Positions 34,768 to 43,452 are shown, counted from the stretch's first letter. The stretch is DNA of 64,000 nt from Candidatus Thiodiazotropha sp. CDECU1 (GCF_963455295.1 NZ_OY734020.1:3286001-3350000), one strand, 5' to 3'. Notes: generated from the sequence alone by a model not told the origin. Made by a program: numbers and translations.

Positions 34768-36021
34768 ATGCGATTTCTTCAGTTCGTGTTCGATTACCTC
34801 AAGGCTGGCTTTAGCGGCGGTATCCTGTTCTGGGCCTGGATGCTGTTCCTGCTTTTTTTCATAATGCTCTGGGGCTACGGAGAGTATGTACAGATTGCCA
34901 ATGGCATGATTGTCACCAATCTCAACGACCAGGTCAGTTGGGGATTCTACCTGGCAAATTTTGTTTTCATGGTGGGTGTGGCGGCAGCAGCGGTGACAGT
35001 GGTTTTTCCCGCCTATGTCTATAAGCACAAAGAGCTGCACCGGATCGTGGTGCTGGGTGAGATGATCGCCATCGCTGCCGTAGTGATGTGTCTGCTGTTT
35101 GTGATTGCGCATATGGGAAGACCGGACAGGCTATGGCATATCCTGCCAGTCATCGGCATCTTCAACTGGCCCCACGCCATTTTGACCTGGGATGTGATTG
35201 TACTCAACGGCTATCTGCTGCTTAACATCATCGGCGGATACTACTACCTGTATAAAAAATACAGCGGCGGCGAAGTCAATAAGGCTTTTTATCTTCCGAT
35301 TGTCTATATCGCTATTGTCTGGGCACTGAGTATTCATACGGTTACCGCATTCCTGATCAATACCATGCCGGCACGTCCCATGTGGTTCCATTCCATGATG
35401 CCGATCAAGTTCATCACCACTGCTTTTGCCGCCGGTCCTTCACTGATCATCGTGGTGTTTCTGCTGGTGCGTCGGTTTACCCCCATGAAAATAGCCGATG
35501 AGGCCTTTCATCTGCTCTCCCAGATCGTTGTCTGGTGCCTGGGTATCGCCCTGTTTCTGACGATGTCGGAGATAGTGACCGAACTCTACCCCGCTACCGA
35601 GCACTCCCTGGGGTTGCAATATCTGATGTTCGGACACAATGGCCTTAACAGCCTGGTACCCTACTTTTGGACTGCACTCTCCCTGATGGTGGGATCCTTC
35701 ATACTGTTGTTGATTCCGAGGATCAGGAAGAACCTGAAGTTGCTACCGTTTATCTGCATTGCCGCATTCATCGGCATCTGGATCGAAAAAGGCATGGGCT
35801 TGATGCTGCCTGGTGTAATCCCCACCCCTGTTGGTGAGTTTGCAGAGTACATCCCCAGCCCTATCGAACTGATGGTGGTGGGTGGTATCTGGGCAATCGG
35901 TTTCTTCCTGCTTACCTTCATGTTGAAAGGTGCGGTTGCCGTACTGCTGGGAGATGTCCGATACCAAACCAAAACAAATAAGCAACCAATAGCAGAGCAG
36001 CAGGCCGAAGCGACTATCTGA
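34768..36021 (+). CDS. NrfD/PsrC family polytopic membrane subunit (DsrP-like)
   Basis: A 417-residue integral membrane protein with about ten helices. NrfD features: WGFYLANFVFMVGVAAAAV, GEMIAIAAVVMCLLFVIAHMGRPDRLWHI, NWPHAILTWDVIVLNGYL and IHTVTAFLI. These proteins exchange electrons between the quinone pool and a periplasmic Fe-S subunit; no heme ligands are needed. The size and the GRPDR motif are closer to DsrP/HmcC-type than to short PsrC. Immediately follows its Fe-S partner. Confidence 0.9.
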   Translation: MRFLQFVFDYLKAGFSGGILFWAWMLFLLFFIMLWGYGEYVQIANGMIVTNLNDQVSWGFYLANFVFMVGVAAAAVTVVFPAYVYKHKELHRIVVLGEMIAIAAVVMCLLFVIAHMGRPDRLWHILPVIGIFNWPHAILTWDVIVLNGYLLLNIIGGYYYLYKKYSGGEVNKAFYLPIVYIAIVWALSIHTVTAFLINTMPARPMWFHSMMPIKFITTAFAAGPSLIIVVFLLVRRFTPMKIADEAFHLLSQIVVWCLGIALFLTMSEIVTELYPATEHSLGLQYLMFGHNGLNSLVPYFWTALSLMVGSFILLLIPRIRKNLKLLPFICIAAFIGIWIEKGMGLMLPGVIPTPVGEFAEYIPSPIELMVVGGIWAIGFFLLTFMLKGAVAVLLGDVRYQTKTNKQPIAEQQAEATI

Positions 36022-36069
36022 GTGAATGAAGCTTGATTTGAACAGGCAATATCGATTTGGAGAAAAACC

Positions 36070-36882
36070 ATGACATGCTATCGAAATCATCAGTCACTCT
36101 TGGGTTTTTGCCTGCTGTTTTTTGTATCCACCAATCCGGTAATCGCCACAGAGACACAGGCCAAGCAGGAGTGTTTTGAGAGCCGGGATGGTATGTCACA
36201 GGTCAGGGTTCAGGAAATCGGCCCTGAACTGATGAATGTTAAATGTTCGTCCACTACCGGGGGCGTTCTCTGGTGGGGTGATCCATTCGAAGGCACTATT
36301 CCTATGGGTGATATGGAGGTGGAAGGGGACTACACACACGAAGAGGCGGTCGTAAAACCCCGTGAACCACAACTCGACAGAAACAAACTGCTGACAATAT
36401 GCAGCATGGCCTGTCATGACGGCAGTTATGTACCTATACCACATACCAAGACGCCTCGACCGCTGAAGATGCATCTGGATACGGTTCCCGATGCCATGAA
36501 CCTGAAACATGGCAAAGGGGGCATCTGGTGCCTGGATTGTCATCATCTGGTGGAGCGTACCAAACTGATTGACAATTTCGGTTACGCAATCAGTTTCAAC
36601 CAGCCCCAGAAGCTATGCGGCAAATGCCATGGCCAGGTCTATCGTGCCTGGCGGAATGGGATTCACGGCAAGCGAATCGGCATGTGGGACAAGGGGGGTA
36701 AAAAACGCTGGTGGGTCTGTACCGAATGCCACAACCCACACGATGTTGAACAAGACAACAGAAACTCAGGCTTTGCCCAGCTGCGGCCGGAACCGGCACC
36801 CAATCTGCCCAAGGGGATGACCAATGCGGACCATGAAAGGATGCACCATGGTCCAAAACAGGCTGAGGTAGATCATGAGTGA
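36070..36882 (+). CDS. Multiheme cytochrome c, three CXXCH and one CX3CH site
   Basis: A 270-residue periplasmic protein; signal peptide or anchor at the N-terminus (SLLGFCLLFFVSTNPVIATE). Heme sites: CSMACH at 111-116 with three residues between the cysteines, then CLDCH (154), CGKCH (183) and CTECH (217). Many His residues (HH after CLDCH, HDG, HGKR, NPH) could be distal ligands. In the Fe-S/NrfD operon it is placed like DsrJ, as the periplasmic exit of the quinol-linked module. CX3CH is not a normal maturation site, so this position is either an unusual heme or a different metal site. Confidence 0.85.
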   Translation: MTCYRNHQSLLGFCLLFFVSTNPVIATETQAKQECFESRDGMSQVRVQEIGPELMNVKCSSTTGGVLWWGDPFEGTIPMGDMEVEGDYTHEEAVVKPREPQLDRNKLLTICSMACHDGSYVPIPHTKTPRPLKMHLDTVPDAMNLKHGKGGIWCLDCHHLVERTKLIDNFGYAISFNQPQKLCGKCHGQVYRAWRNGIHGKRIGMWDKGGKKRWWVCTECHNPHDVEQDNRNSGFAQLRPEPAPNLPKGMTNADHERMHHGPKQAEVDHE

Positions 36883-36914
36883 ATCATAGGCAGCTAATTT
36901 TTGGGAATATCAGC

Positions 36915-37241
36915 ATGATAAGTCAAATCAGATTGATCAATCTAACACTATTTATCGCCATCACTATATTACCGGTTAGGGCGCAGGCCCTGGATGCGGC
37001 GACACTGTATTACGAGCGTACCTGTATTGCCTGTCATGGAGAGCAGGGCAAAGAGCCGATTATGGATGAGTATCCAAGGTTAGCCGGGCAAGCTGAGGCC
37101 TATCTATTGGCACAAATGAAGGATATTAAGAGCGGTTCACGGTCGAACGCACATTCTGTCGCCATGACAAATGTCATGCACCTGATCAGCGATGAAGAGA
37201 TTTCCGTGCTGGCAAAATGGCTTGCAACGCTACCTGAATGA
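36915..37241 (+). CDS. Class I cytochrome c (c4/c5-like)
   Basis: A 108-residue exported protein; ATG 36915 gives a clean signal (MISQIRLINLTLFIAITILPVRAQA). A GTG at 36879 overlapping the previous stop is the alternative. One heme site CIACH with GEQGKEPI, PRLAGQ..YL..QM.D...G.R, and a Met ligand in AHSVAMTNV: the c4/cytochrome c-553 pattern. Likely a soluble shuttle between the multiheme cytochrome and downstream acceptors. Very similar in layout to the protein at 38193. Confidence 0.9.
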   Translation: MISQIRLINLTLFIAITILPVRAQALDAATLYYERTCIACHGEQGKEPIMDEYPRLAGQAEAYLLAQMKDIKSGSRSNAHSVAMTNVMHLISDEEISVLAKWLATLPE

Positions 37242-37282
37242 CTTTTTCAGCCAAAGCGAGCCAATTGGTGCAGCGATTTGAG

Positions 37283-37741
37283 TCAGCCGGCCCAGACGGC
37301 ATCAACCAAAGCAGCGACCTGTTGGTAATAGGCATCGCGCTCCATGCCGAGGATAGTAGCACCAAATATTTCTGCATCGTTGGCAGTGGCAAGATCACCA
37401 TAGTTGACCAGTACCAACTGATAGAGAATAAGCATAGGTAGAACGTCGTGTCGATTTTCAAAATAGTTATGCATCAGGATAATGTAGCCGTCTTCAGGGT
37501 TTTCAGAGACCGGCTCTGTCCTGGCAAACATGCCGGGATCGATACCCTCGGAGACGAACCTGATCTTCACCGGGTAACGAACGGACTTGCGATCCTCGAG
37601 CATATTAAGCACAGTCTGGTAATCAATCACGCTAGGATAGCGGCCACGAATCTCTTCTGCCTTTTCCCGGGCATGCAACGAGACAGCACTGTGAACTACC
37701 TTCCCCGCTCTTTTTTTGACCTTGGGTTTATGATCTGTCAT
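37283..37741 (-). CDS. Conserved hypothetical protein, opposite strand within the respiratory cluster
   Basis: A 152-residue soluble protein starting at ATG 37741 (longer frame to 37792 unlikely). Basic N-terminus (KPKVKKRAGK), then a mixed alpha/beta part (RYPVKIRFVSEGIDPGMFAR) and ILMHNYFENRHDVLPMLILYQLVLVNYGDLATANDAEIFGA, resembling neither enzyme nor regulator that I know. It is divergent from the next gene with 37 nt between starts. Function unknown. Confidence 0.6.
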   Translation of the reverse strand: MTDHKPKVKKRAGKVVHSAVSLHAREKAEEIRGRYPSVIDYQTVLNMLEDRKSVRYPVKIRFVSEGIDPGMFARTEPVSENPEDGYIILMHNYFENRHDVLPMLILYQLVLVNYGDLATANDAEIFGATILGMERDAYYQQVAALVDAVWAG

Positions 37742-37778
37742 GACAATCTCACACTTTGTTACCGAACAAGGATAGCGT

Positions 37779-38150
37779 ATGCCTGAGTACACATTGAAGT
37801 TTAGCGAAGATCCTATTGAGGAATCCAGACTTCACACCATGGATGAGATCCATCAGTTCATTCACATGATGGATGGACGTCCATTGGCAGTGGTAACCCT
37901 TGATAATGAACAGAGTGAATTATGGGACTTGGAGGGCGATGTGGATTACCAGGATCAGTATGGACGTCAAATCGTCAACCAGGTTTCTGATGGTACCACT
38001 GAAACCTTACTGATCAGAGACAACAAGGGACTGCCGCTGGCATTGGGTGTATTGAACGATAGCCATGGTTGGCAGGGAATAGGTATTGACAAGCGCCTTC
38101 GTTTTGAAGTCGCGAGAATGTTTCAAAGCGACGAAACAGAGTTCGATTAA
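37779..38150 (+). CDS. Hypothetical acidic protein
   Basis: A 123-residue cytoplasmic protein with AAGGA 7 nt before its ATG. Acidic, no Cys, no membrane segment. The pattern ETLLIRDNKGLPLALGVLNDSHGW suggests a compact beta-rich domain. Divergent from the gene at 37741 and 42 nt from the following cytochrome gene, with which it may be co-transcribed. No family recognised. Confidence 0.6.
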   Translation: MPEYTLKFSEDPIEESRLHTMDEIHQFIHMMDGRPLAVVTLDNEQSELWDLEGDVDYQDQYGRQIVNQVSDGTTETLLIRDNKGLPLALGVLNDSHGWQGIGIDKRLRFEVARMFQSDETEFD

Positions 38151-38192
38151 GTGTAGCAACTCGACAGATTATCGTTAGTCTCAGAGGTTGAT

Positions 38193-38525
38193 ATGAGAAA
38201 ATCAAACCAGTTTGTTAGATTTATATTTATACTCATTAGCTCCATAGCGGTAGCCAGTGCTCATGCAGAAGATGTGGACATCGATAGTGCCAACCTCTAC
38301 TTTGCGAAAGCGTGCGCAGGCTGTCATGGGGTCGATGGCCGCACCCCGACAACTCCCTACTACCCAATCATTGCAGGACAAAACAAGGCTTACATTTACA
38401 ATCAGCTGAGGGACTTGAAAAACGGCAGCAGGACCAACAGCATGTCGATCGTCATGAAAGGTATCATGAGCGCTGTCAGTGACGAAGAGATGCATATAAT
38501 TGCAGCTTGGCTTGCCAAGCAGTAG
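38193..38525 (+). CDS. Class I cytochrome c (c4-like)
   Basis: A 110-residue exported protein: signal ending at SAHA, heme site CAGCH followed by GVDGRTPT, then YPIIAGQNKAYIYNQLRDLKNGSRTNSMSIVM with the Met ligand and a C-terminal amphipathic helix (EEMHIIAAWLAKQ). It closely parallels the protein at 36915, so the cluster has two interchangeable or paired small carriers. Convergent with the sigma54 regulator gene. Confidence 0.9.
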   Translation: MRKSNQFVRFIFILISSIAVASAHAEDVDIDSANLYFAKACAGCHGVDGRTPTTPYYPIIAGQNKAYIYNQLRDLKNGSRTNSMSIVMKGIMSAVSDEEMHIIAAWLAKQ

Positions 38526-38534
38526 CCGCATCAT

Positions 38535-39902
38535 TCAGCTTGCTTTGTAATTATTCTCATCTAGCGAGTAACGTTTAATCATACGATAGATACTGCGCTC
38601 ACTGATACCCATCACTTCGGCCACTTTACCCCTACGCCCGGAGTATTTCTTTAGCTGATAGGACAAGTAGTGCGCTTCCAGTTCCTCCATTGAAGGGTCG
38701 TGATCAAAGCTCATGGTCACTACACCCTCACTCTTGCCAAGCACCCGGCTAAATGAAAAATGCTCAGGTTTGATTGTCTGCCGGTCACCAGAGAGAATGA
38801 TCGCTCTTTCAATCACATTCTTTAACTCCCTAACGTTACCTGGCCAATCGTAGGATACCAGTGATCGAACCGCGGATGATGACAGGCTCTTGTTGACGCG
38901 TGTTGAGAAATTGTGATTTTTCACAAAATGTTCTGCCAACTCAGGTATATCGTCACGCCTGTCCCGCAATGACGGTATGGTGATGTTGAATGCATTGAGT
39001 CGGAAAAACAGATCGGAACGAAAGTTACCCTCAGATGACATGACTTCCAGATCACGATTTGTGGCTGCGACAATTCTGACATTTGCGGTCAGATCCTTGG
39101 TACTGCCCAGTCTTCGGTATTGACCCGTTTCAAGTACACGCAAAAGCTTGGCCTGTCCGCTACTGTTTATTTCACCGATTTCATCCAGAAACAGAGTGCC
39201 ACCCTCTGCCCCTTCGATCAGACCATTTTTCTGTTTGTCAGCACCTGTAAAAGCGCCTTTCTCATGCCCGAACAACTCGGATTCGAAAAGACTTTCTTGT
39301 AGTGTGCAGCAGTCGACGGCAACGTAGTTATGTTTCTTACGATGACTATGCGCATGAATGGCACGCGCCACCAACTCTTTACCAGAACCACTCTCACCCT
39401 GTATCAGTACCGTAATATCATTAGGCGCCACGGCACCGATCATCCGATTCAGTTCAATCATGACAGTACTGTTACCCACCAATGAGGAATTGCGCTGAAT
39501 GCTCTGCTCCAACTGTCTTTTGCAGAACATATGGTCTCTACGCAGAGCTGCATTATCGAGCGCCCTCTCGACAGTAATTGTCAGTGTATCCAGGCTGACA
39601 GGCTTTAGAATGTAATCCACCGCTCCCGCTTTTATAGCATTCACGGCATCGCGTACCGATCCAAAAGCGGTCAGAACGATCACTGGGTAGTTAACAGACA
39701 GATTTTCAATATACTCAAGACTGTTGGCATCAGGTAAGCGTGCATCAGTAAGAATCAATGCTGGCTCATACTTTTCCAGATAGTCCATTACGCTGTCCCA
39801 GCGACTCAGACCTTCCACCTCATAATCCAATTTTGAAAGGTGTTGTATGATGAGGGTTCTGAGCGTATCGTCGTCCTCTACAACAACTATTTTGGCTTTC
39901 AT
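38535..39902 (-). CDS. Sigma54-dependent response regulator of the respiratory cluster
   Basis: A 455-residue NtrC-family activator. Receiver with D53 (LILTDARLPD), AAA+ domain (GESGSGKE, GHEKGAFTGAD, TLFLDEIGEI, DWPGNVRELKN), and a C-terminal helix-turn-helix (GKVAEVMGISERSIYRMIKRY). GAFTGA is intact, so it can drive sigma54 promoters. Encoded with the heme-sensing kinase (4-nt overlap). The three -24/-12 promoters at 33155, 41895 and 43096 and their shared palindrome lie on both sides of it, making it their probable activator (inference). Confidence 0.9.
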   Translation of the reverse strand: MKAKIVVVEDDDTLRTLIIQHLSKLDYEVEGLSRWDSVMDYLEKYEPALILTDARLPDANSLEYIENLSVNYPVIVLTAFGSVRDAVNAIKAGAVDYILKPVSLDTLTITVERALDNAALRRDHMFCKRQLEQSIQRNSSLVGNSTVMIELNRMIGAVAPNDITVLIQGESGSGKELVARAIHAHSHRKKHNYVAVDCCTLQESLFESELFGHEKGAFTGADKQKNGLIEGAEGGTLFLDEIGEINSSGQAKLLRVLETGQYRRLGSTKDLTANVRIVAATNRDLEVMSSEGNFRSDLFFRLNAFNITIPSLRDRRDDIPELAEHFVKNHNFSTRVNKSLSSSAVRSLVSYDWPGNVRELKNVIERAIILSGDRQTIKPEHFSFSRVLGKSEGVVTMSFDHDPSMEELEAHYLSYQLKKYSGRRGKVAEVMGISERSIYRMIKRYSLDENNYKAS

Positions 39903-41755
39903 CTATTCCTCCCCAGTTCATTCCGGGCATTCGGCAGTGCTACGGTGAATACACTCCCAACAGATACCTCACTGGCCACATTCATGGTCCCACCATACTT
40001 TTCAACGATCGCCATACAGATCGAGAGACCTAAACCTGTCCCTGGGACGTCGTCAGCACGACGAGTGAAAAACGGATCAAAGATATAGGGGAGATCCTTG
40101 GGTCGAATTCCCGCACCGGTGTCAGAGAAAACAACCTGGATCATATCCCCCTCAACAGAGCAGGAAACGGTCAAGATGCCACCATCTGGCATGGCGTGAA
40201 ATGCATTCTGCGCCAAATTGAGGGCTACCATCCTGATTTCACTGTCTGAAGCCAGGACCCGCAGCATCTCATCCTCATAATTCTCTTCAAGCGTAATATT
40301 CGACTGATCAGCCTGCCATCTTATCAGTGTCAGCGTATCATGGAGTGCAGTCTTGACATTGACCAGTTCAAGGTTTTCCTGGGGCAGCGCACCGAGTTTC
40401 AACAATTTGCCGGTGATCTCGATGCATGAACTGATCTGGTCATCTATCAGTTCGAAATTTTTCTTGATGTAATCAGTGTAGCTTTTGTTGGCAACAATCT
40501 CATTCTTCGTGGCGTCCATCGCCAACTTCAGCGAGGCCAGAGGATTGTGAATCTCATGCGCCACGCCTGTGGCCAGACGCCCCAATTCAGAGAGTTTCTG
40601 TTCCTGTGAATATTTAACCGCTTTTGCAAGATCGCGAATCGATTCAACAATCAGGGTCTTTTCCTCTCCGCCTTGTTTGATTGTCATGGGTGCTGCAAAA
40701 ATCTCGACCTCGAAGGTAGTGCGATCGGACCGGTGGTGTTGATGCATCACTTTGATCGGTTTTTTGATATGCGATATTTCGTGAACCGGACAGTTAATCA
40801 GGGTCGGTGGACAGGGCTTGCAGGTATTGTGCGTGATCCCATAACAGGTGGCACCCACATCCGACATGCTCTCCAGTCTGTGTTGCTCGCAATAGGCTTT
40901 GTTGACCAGTATGACCCTGAAATTTTCATCAATGATCCTGATACCGTCCGGTATGGCGTCAACCAGTGCCTGTAGGAATCCCCTCTGCTCCTCCAACTCC
41001 AGCAACTTCTCCCGTAATCGCTCTGTCATCAGATCGAAGGTATCCCCAAGCCGGGATAGTTCATCAGATCCCTGCATCGCAACTCGGGTCTGTAAATTTC
41101 CACCCGTCAAGTCCCGGCTTGCATTAGTTAGCTGTTTGACAGGCCTGAGAATATTGGTGTGTATGAACCACCAGCCTCCTGCCAGATTGAGAATCACGAT
41201 CAGGGAGCCAGCACCCATCAGCATCAGGGTGGTATTGCCTACTTTGCTCCTGAGGGGTGTAGCATCGTAGTCGACATAGAGAATGCCGTTGATCGGATTC
41301 TGTTCAGCCGTCCCGTGACACTCTTTACAGGCTGGCTTGTTGTGTACTGGATTGATACTGCGCAGAAGCTCCTGCTGTGCTTCACCCTGCACGAAATGGG
41401 TTGTTTGTACCTTGGCCTGGTAGGGATTTTCCAGCTGCCTGCCAAAATCCCCTTCTCGGCTACTGAAACGGATCTCACCAGCCGGATTTGTGATAAAAAC
41501 CGCAATTATACCCTCTTGCTCCCCCAGCTTGTTGACCATCTCGCTCAACCCGGGAAGATCCCGCTTGAGCATGGCGTTTTCCAAGGAAACCTGCAGCAGA
41601 TTGTTGACCTGGTTGGCGGCATCCGCCCTTGCCCCCTCCAGCTCTGACTGGTAGAGCGGAATGTAGAGCAACAGAAACACCAGGGAGCTTATGGCAAGAC
41701 CTGATGTGGTGCCCAAGATGAATTTTCTATTCAGGCTGTTGGTTATCCACTTCAT
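39899..41755 (-). CDS. Membrane histidine kinase with periplasmic heme c motif and Cys-rich PAS
   Basis: About 618 residues from ATG 41755 (a TTG at 41767 is the alternative). TM1 ~18-38 in the longer frame, a ~140-residue periplasmic domain ending in CKECHG (147-151) before YVDYDATPL and TM2 (~180-202), HAMP (ILRPVKQLTNASRDLTGGNL...), PAS holding a Cys cluster (CYGITHNTCKPCPPTLINCPVH), HisKA (ATGVAHEIHNPLASLKLAMD), HATPase (NLAQNAFHAM; DTGAGI; GTGLGLSI). Two redox-capable sites, one on each side of the membrane, suggest it monitors electron flow or an oxidant. Cognate regulator overlaps its end by 4 nt. Confidence 0.9.
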   Translation of the reverse strand: MKWITNSLNRKFILGTTSGLAISSLVFLLLYIPLYQSELEGARADAANQVNNLLQVSLENAMLKRDLPGLSEMVNKLGEQEGIIAVFITNPAGEIRFSSREGDFGRQLENPYQAKVQTTHFVQGEAQQELLRSINPVHNKPACKECHGTAEQNPINGILYVDYDATPLRSKVGNTTLMLMGAGSLIVILNLAGGWWFIHTNILRPVKQLTNASRDLTGGNLQTRVAMQGSDELSRLGDTFDLMTERLREKLLELEEQRGFLQALVDAIPDGIRIIDENFRVILVNKAYCEQHRLESMSDVGATCYGITHNTCKPCPPTLINCPVHEISHIKKPIKVMHQHHRSDRTTFEVEIFAAPMTIKQGGEEKTLIVESIRDLAKAVKYSQEQKLSELGRLATGVAHEIHNPLASLKLAMDATKNEIVANKSYTDYIKKNFELIDDQISSCIEITGKLLKLGALPQENLELVNVKTALHDTLTLIRWQADQSNITLEENYEDEMLRVLASDSEIRMVALNLAQNAFHAMPDGGILTVSCSVEGDMIQVVFSDTGAGIRPKDLPYIFDPFFTRRADDVPGTGLGLSICMAIVEKYGGTMNVASEVSVGSVFTVALPNARNELGRNR

Positions 41756-41823
41756 CACTTGTACCAACTAAGTTATTCAGGATCTGCTGATTTGAGTTTA
41801 ATAGTAAAAAAAACTCTTTTTTC

Positions 41824-41836
41824 TGACAATTTGTCA
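41824..41836. promoter_or_regulatory. Activator-binding palindrome, perfect copy
   Basis: TGACAA-T-TTGTCA, perfect arms, continuing TGTT; 60 bp upstream of the -24 element at 41895 and about 70 bp upstream of the kinase start on the other strand. Confidence 0.75.
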
Positions 41837-41894
41837 TGTTTCAGGGCTGATTCCAATCATAATTTTTATCCTCGATGTCTTGTATTTCGGATTT

Positions 41895-41910
41895 TGGCTT
41901 ATGTTTTGCT
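41895..41910 (+). promoter_or_regulatory. Sigma54 promoter of the secreted 258-residue protein gene
   Basis: TGGCTT-N5-TTGCT; GG and GC spaced by 10 bp. Start codon 48 nt downstream. Confidence 0.75.
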
Positions 41911-41957
41911 CATAAATTGGGAATCTGATCGCCATACCATCCGGAGGAGTGCAGCAA

Positions 41958-42734
41958 ATGAGAAAAAACAGCAAGATTTCCGATTTCCACATCACTGCTC
42001 AGTTGTTGTGGTGCTTTTTATGGTTACCAATCGCGGGCTTAGCGGAACCGATCAATACACTTGGGGAATCACTACGTGATTCCCTGCTCCAGCAGGGATG
42101 GCAGGAATACACCGCTGCGGATGGCAGCGTTATCTATCGGCAACCTAAAAAAGAGGCTGCTACTGACATTCAGTCAGTAGTTACTGAAGCATCGGATATG
42201 CGTAAGTTTGGGGATGCATTGCGTGGTCGAGGATGGCAGGTCAAGTGGGATGCGGATAACACATTAATTTTGATTCCTGAAACTGCCAAGGCAATATCCG
42301 AAACCACCCAAAAACCACCACGGCCATCCACCAGCGATCCACTCGAGACACCAGATGAACTGCCAAGAGACCTTACCGGTTTTGATTACTGGCACATCGA
42401 GCGGGATCAACAGGGTGCATTACTGTTCCGTCCGGTGGATTTAACTACCCAAAAGCAGCAGTCGGCAGACGCTGGCTATGACCGTCAAATGGATTGCCGA
42501 ATTGATCATTTTCAACTCACCGCCGGCTCACTGCCGGTGGATCAATGGTCCGAAGCGCAGGATATTGCAAAACAGTGGCTCAGCAACTCTGGCACAGAGG
42601 GGCTTCAGGTAGGCCGCATACGTAAGATAAATCGTATCTATCTGATTAGTATTGTTGAAGAATCGGCACCCTATTCGTTACGGCACCAACTGGCTGTGCG
42701 TGTTTCTGACGCAGCGGTGGTCCTGATTGAGTAG
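41958..42734 (+). CDS. Secreted protein of unknown function under sigma54 control
   Basis: A 258-residue exported protein; ATG 41958 has GGAGGAG 8 nt upstream (the GTG at 41949 is within that site). Signal peptide ends near GLAEP. Two similar N-terminal modules pair the phrase LRDSLLQQGWQEYTAADGSVIYRQP with LRGRGWQVKWDADNTLILIPE, a possible duplicated beta-alpha domain. The C-terminal half has GFDYWHIERDQQGALLFRP and a Cys plus a final beta strand (VRVSDAAVVLIE). No known family. First gene after its promoter; next gene has its own promoter. Confidence 0.7.
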   Translation: MRKNSKISDFHITAQLLWCFLWLPIAGLAEPINTLGESLRDSLLQQGWQEYTAADGSVIYRQPKKEAATDIQSVVTEASDMRKFGDALRGRGWQVKWDADNTLILIPETAKAISETTQKPPRPSTSDPLETPDELPRDLTGFDYWHIERDQQGALLFRPVDLTTQKQQSADAGYDRQMDCRIDHFQLTAGSLPVDQWSEAQDIAKQWLSNSGTEGLQVGRIRKINRIYLISIVEESAPYSLRHQLAVRVSDAAVVLIE

Positions 42735-42993
42735 TGATGGATACAGACAACCTGTGACAAACTTGGGGAGTGAAGGGCGATAATCACCCTTCCTCCCCCT
42801 GGTTTCTATCTGGCGACAAATACCTGATAACAGAGGTATGACGAAATGTCAGTCGATGAAAATTGCATCCGGATCTATAAATTCAATTTCTAAATAGCCT
42901 CTAACCGAATGAAAATAATATCTAAATTCTCTCTCAAACTGATCCCTGCCCGATATTGCAACTGGAACAAATTCGGCACGGCGCTGTAACGCA

Positions 42994-43006
42994 TGACAAA
43001 TCGTCA
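42994..43006. promoter_or_regulatory. Activator-binding palindrome upstream of the Met-rich/molybdoenzyme unit
   Basis: TGACAA-A-TCGTCA, one base from the perfect palindrome; on the minus strand it reads TGACGATTTGTCATG, with the same ATG extension as the other copies. About 90 bp upstream of the -24 element at 43096. Confidence 0.65.
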
Positions 43007-43095
43007 GACTAACTGATTCAACGACAAAAAGGGAAATAGGCCCACAACCGTAAAAAACCTTATAAATCAATAAAAAATATCTCAAAACAACTCTC

Positions 43096-43111
43096 TGGCA
43101 TAACGCTTGCG
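43096..43111 (+). promoter_or_regulatory. Sigma54 promoter ahead of the Met-rich protein and molybdoenzyme genes
   Basis: TGGCAT-N5-TTGCG; GG and GC correctly spaced. First start codon 57 nt downstream. Confidence 0.75.
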
Positions 43112-43167
43112 TTGTAACTTCCGCCAACCCGTACTGATAACAATGACGAATTGAGGAGGGTTTTGGG

Positions 43168-43452
43168 ATGCGGTTGTTTGCTACTGCCAGCACCGGTTTG
43201 TTCGTTTTACTTCCGTTACAGCTCATGGCTGGCTATCCCGTAGCTGGTGTAGAGCCTTCCAAACGGCCCGTGAATGCACCGGTCGTTAAACAATCAACGC
43301 GTGATAAGGCGTGGTATCAATCAGCCTTGACTGGCGTCCGACAGCCCTATCCCAGGAGTCTCTATTTCCTAGACAACCAGGGTAACTGGTACACACCTTT
43401 CACCCGCCCGGGTATGAGAGGTCCTTACGATATTCGTCAATGGCATCAGTAG
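43168..43452 (+). CDS. Small secreted protein with aromatic GxW motif
   Basis: A 94-residue exported protein with GGAGG upstream and a signal peptide ending near LMAGYPVAG. The mature part is basic, then ends with YFLDNQGNWYTPFTRPGMRGPYD. The phrase GNWYTPFTRPGM resembles the two kinds of aromatic spacer in the next gene's product (GQIFFYPASGM and GQWVWLPSGM), so the two proteins may share a binding partner. No Cys. Probably first gene of the sigma54 transcription unit. Family unknown. Confidence 0.7.
   Translation: MRLFATASTGLFVLLPLQLMAGYPVAGVEPSKRPVNAPVVKQSTRDKAWYQSALTGVRQPYPRSLYFLDNQGNWYTPFTRPGMRGPYDIRQWHQ

Noticed and set aside
37738-37750. Extra copy of the activator palindrome (TGACAATC) at the start of the gene at 37741
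   Set aside because: One half is missing and the core is one base shorter; it coincides with a start codon and has no -24/-12 box nearby.
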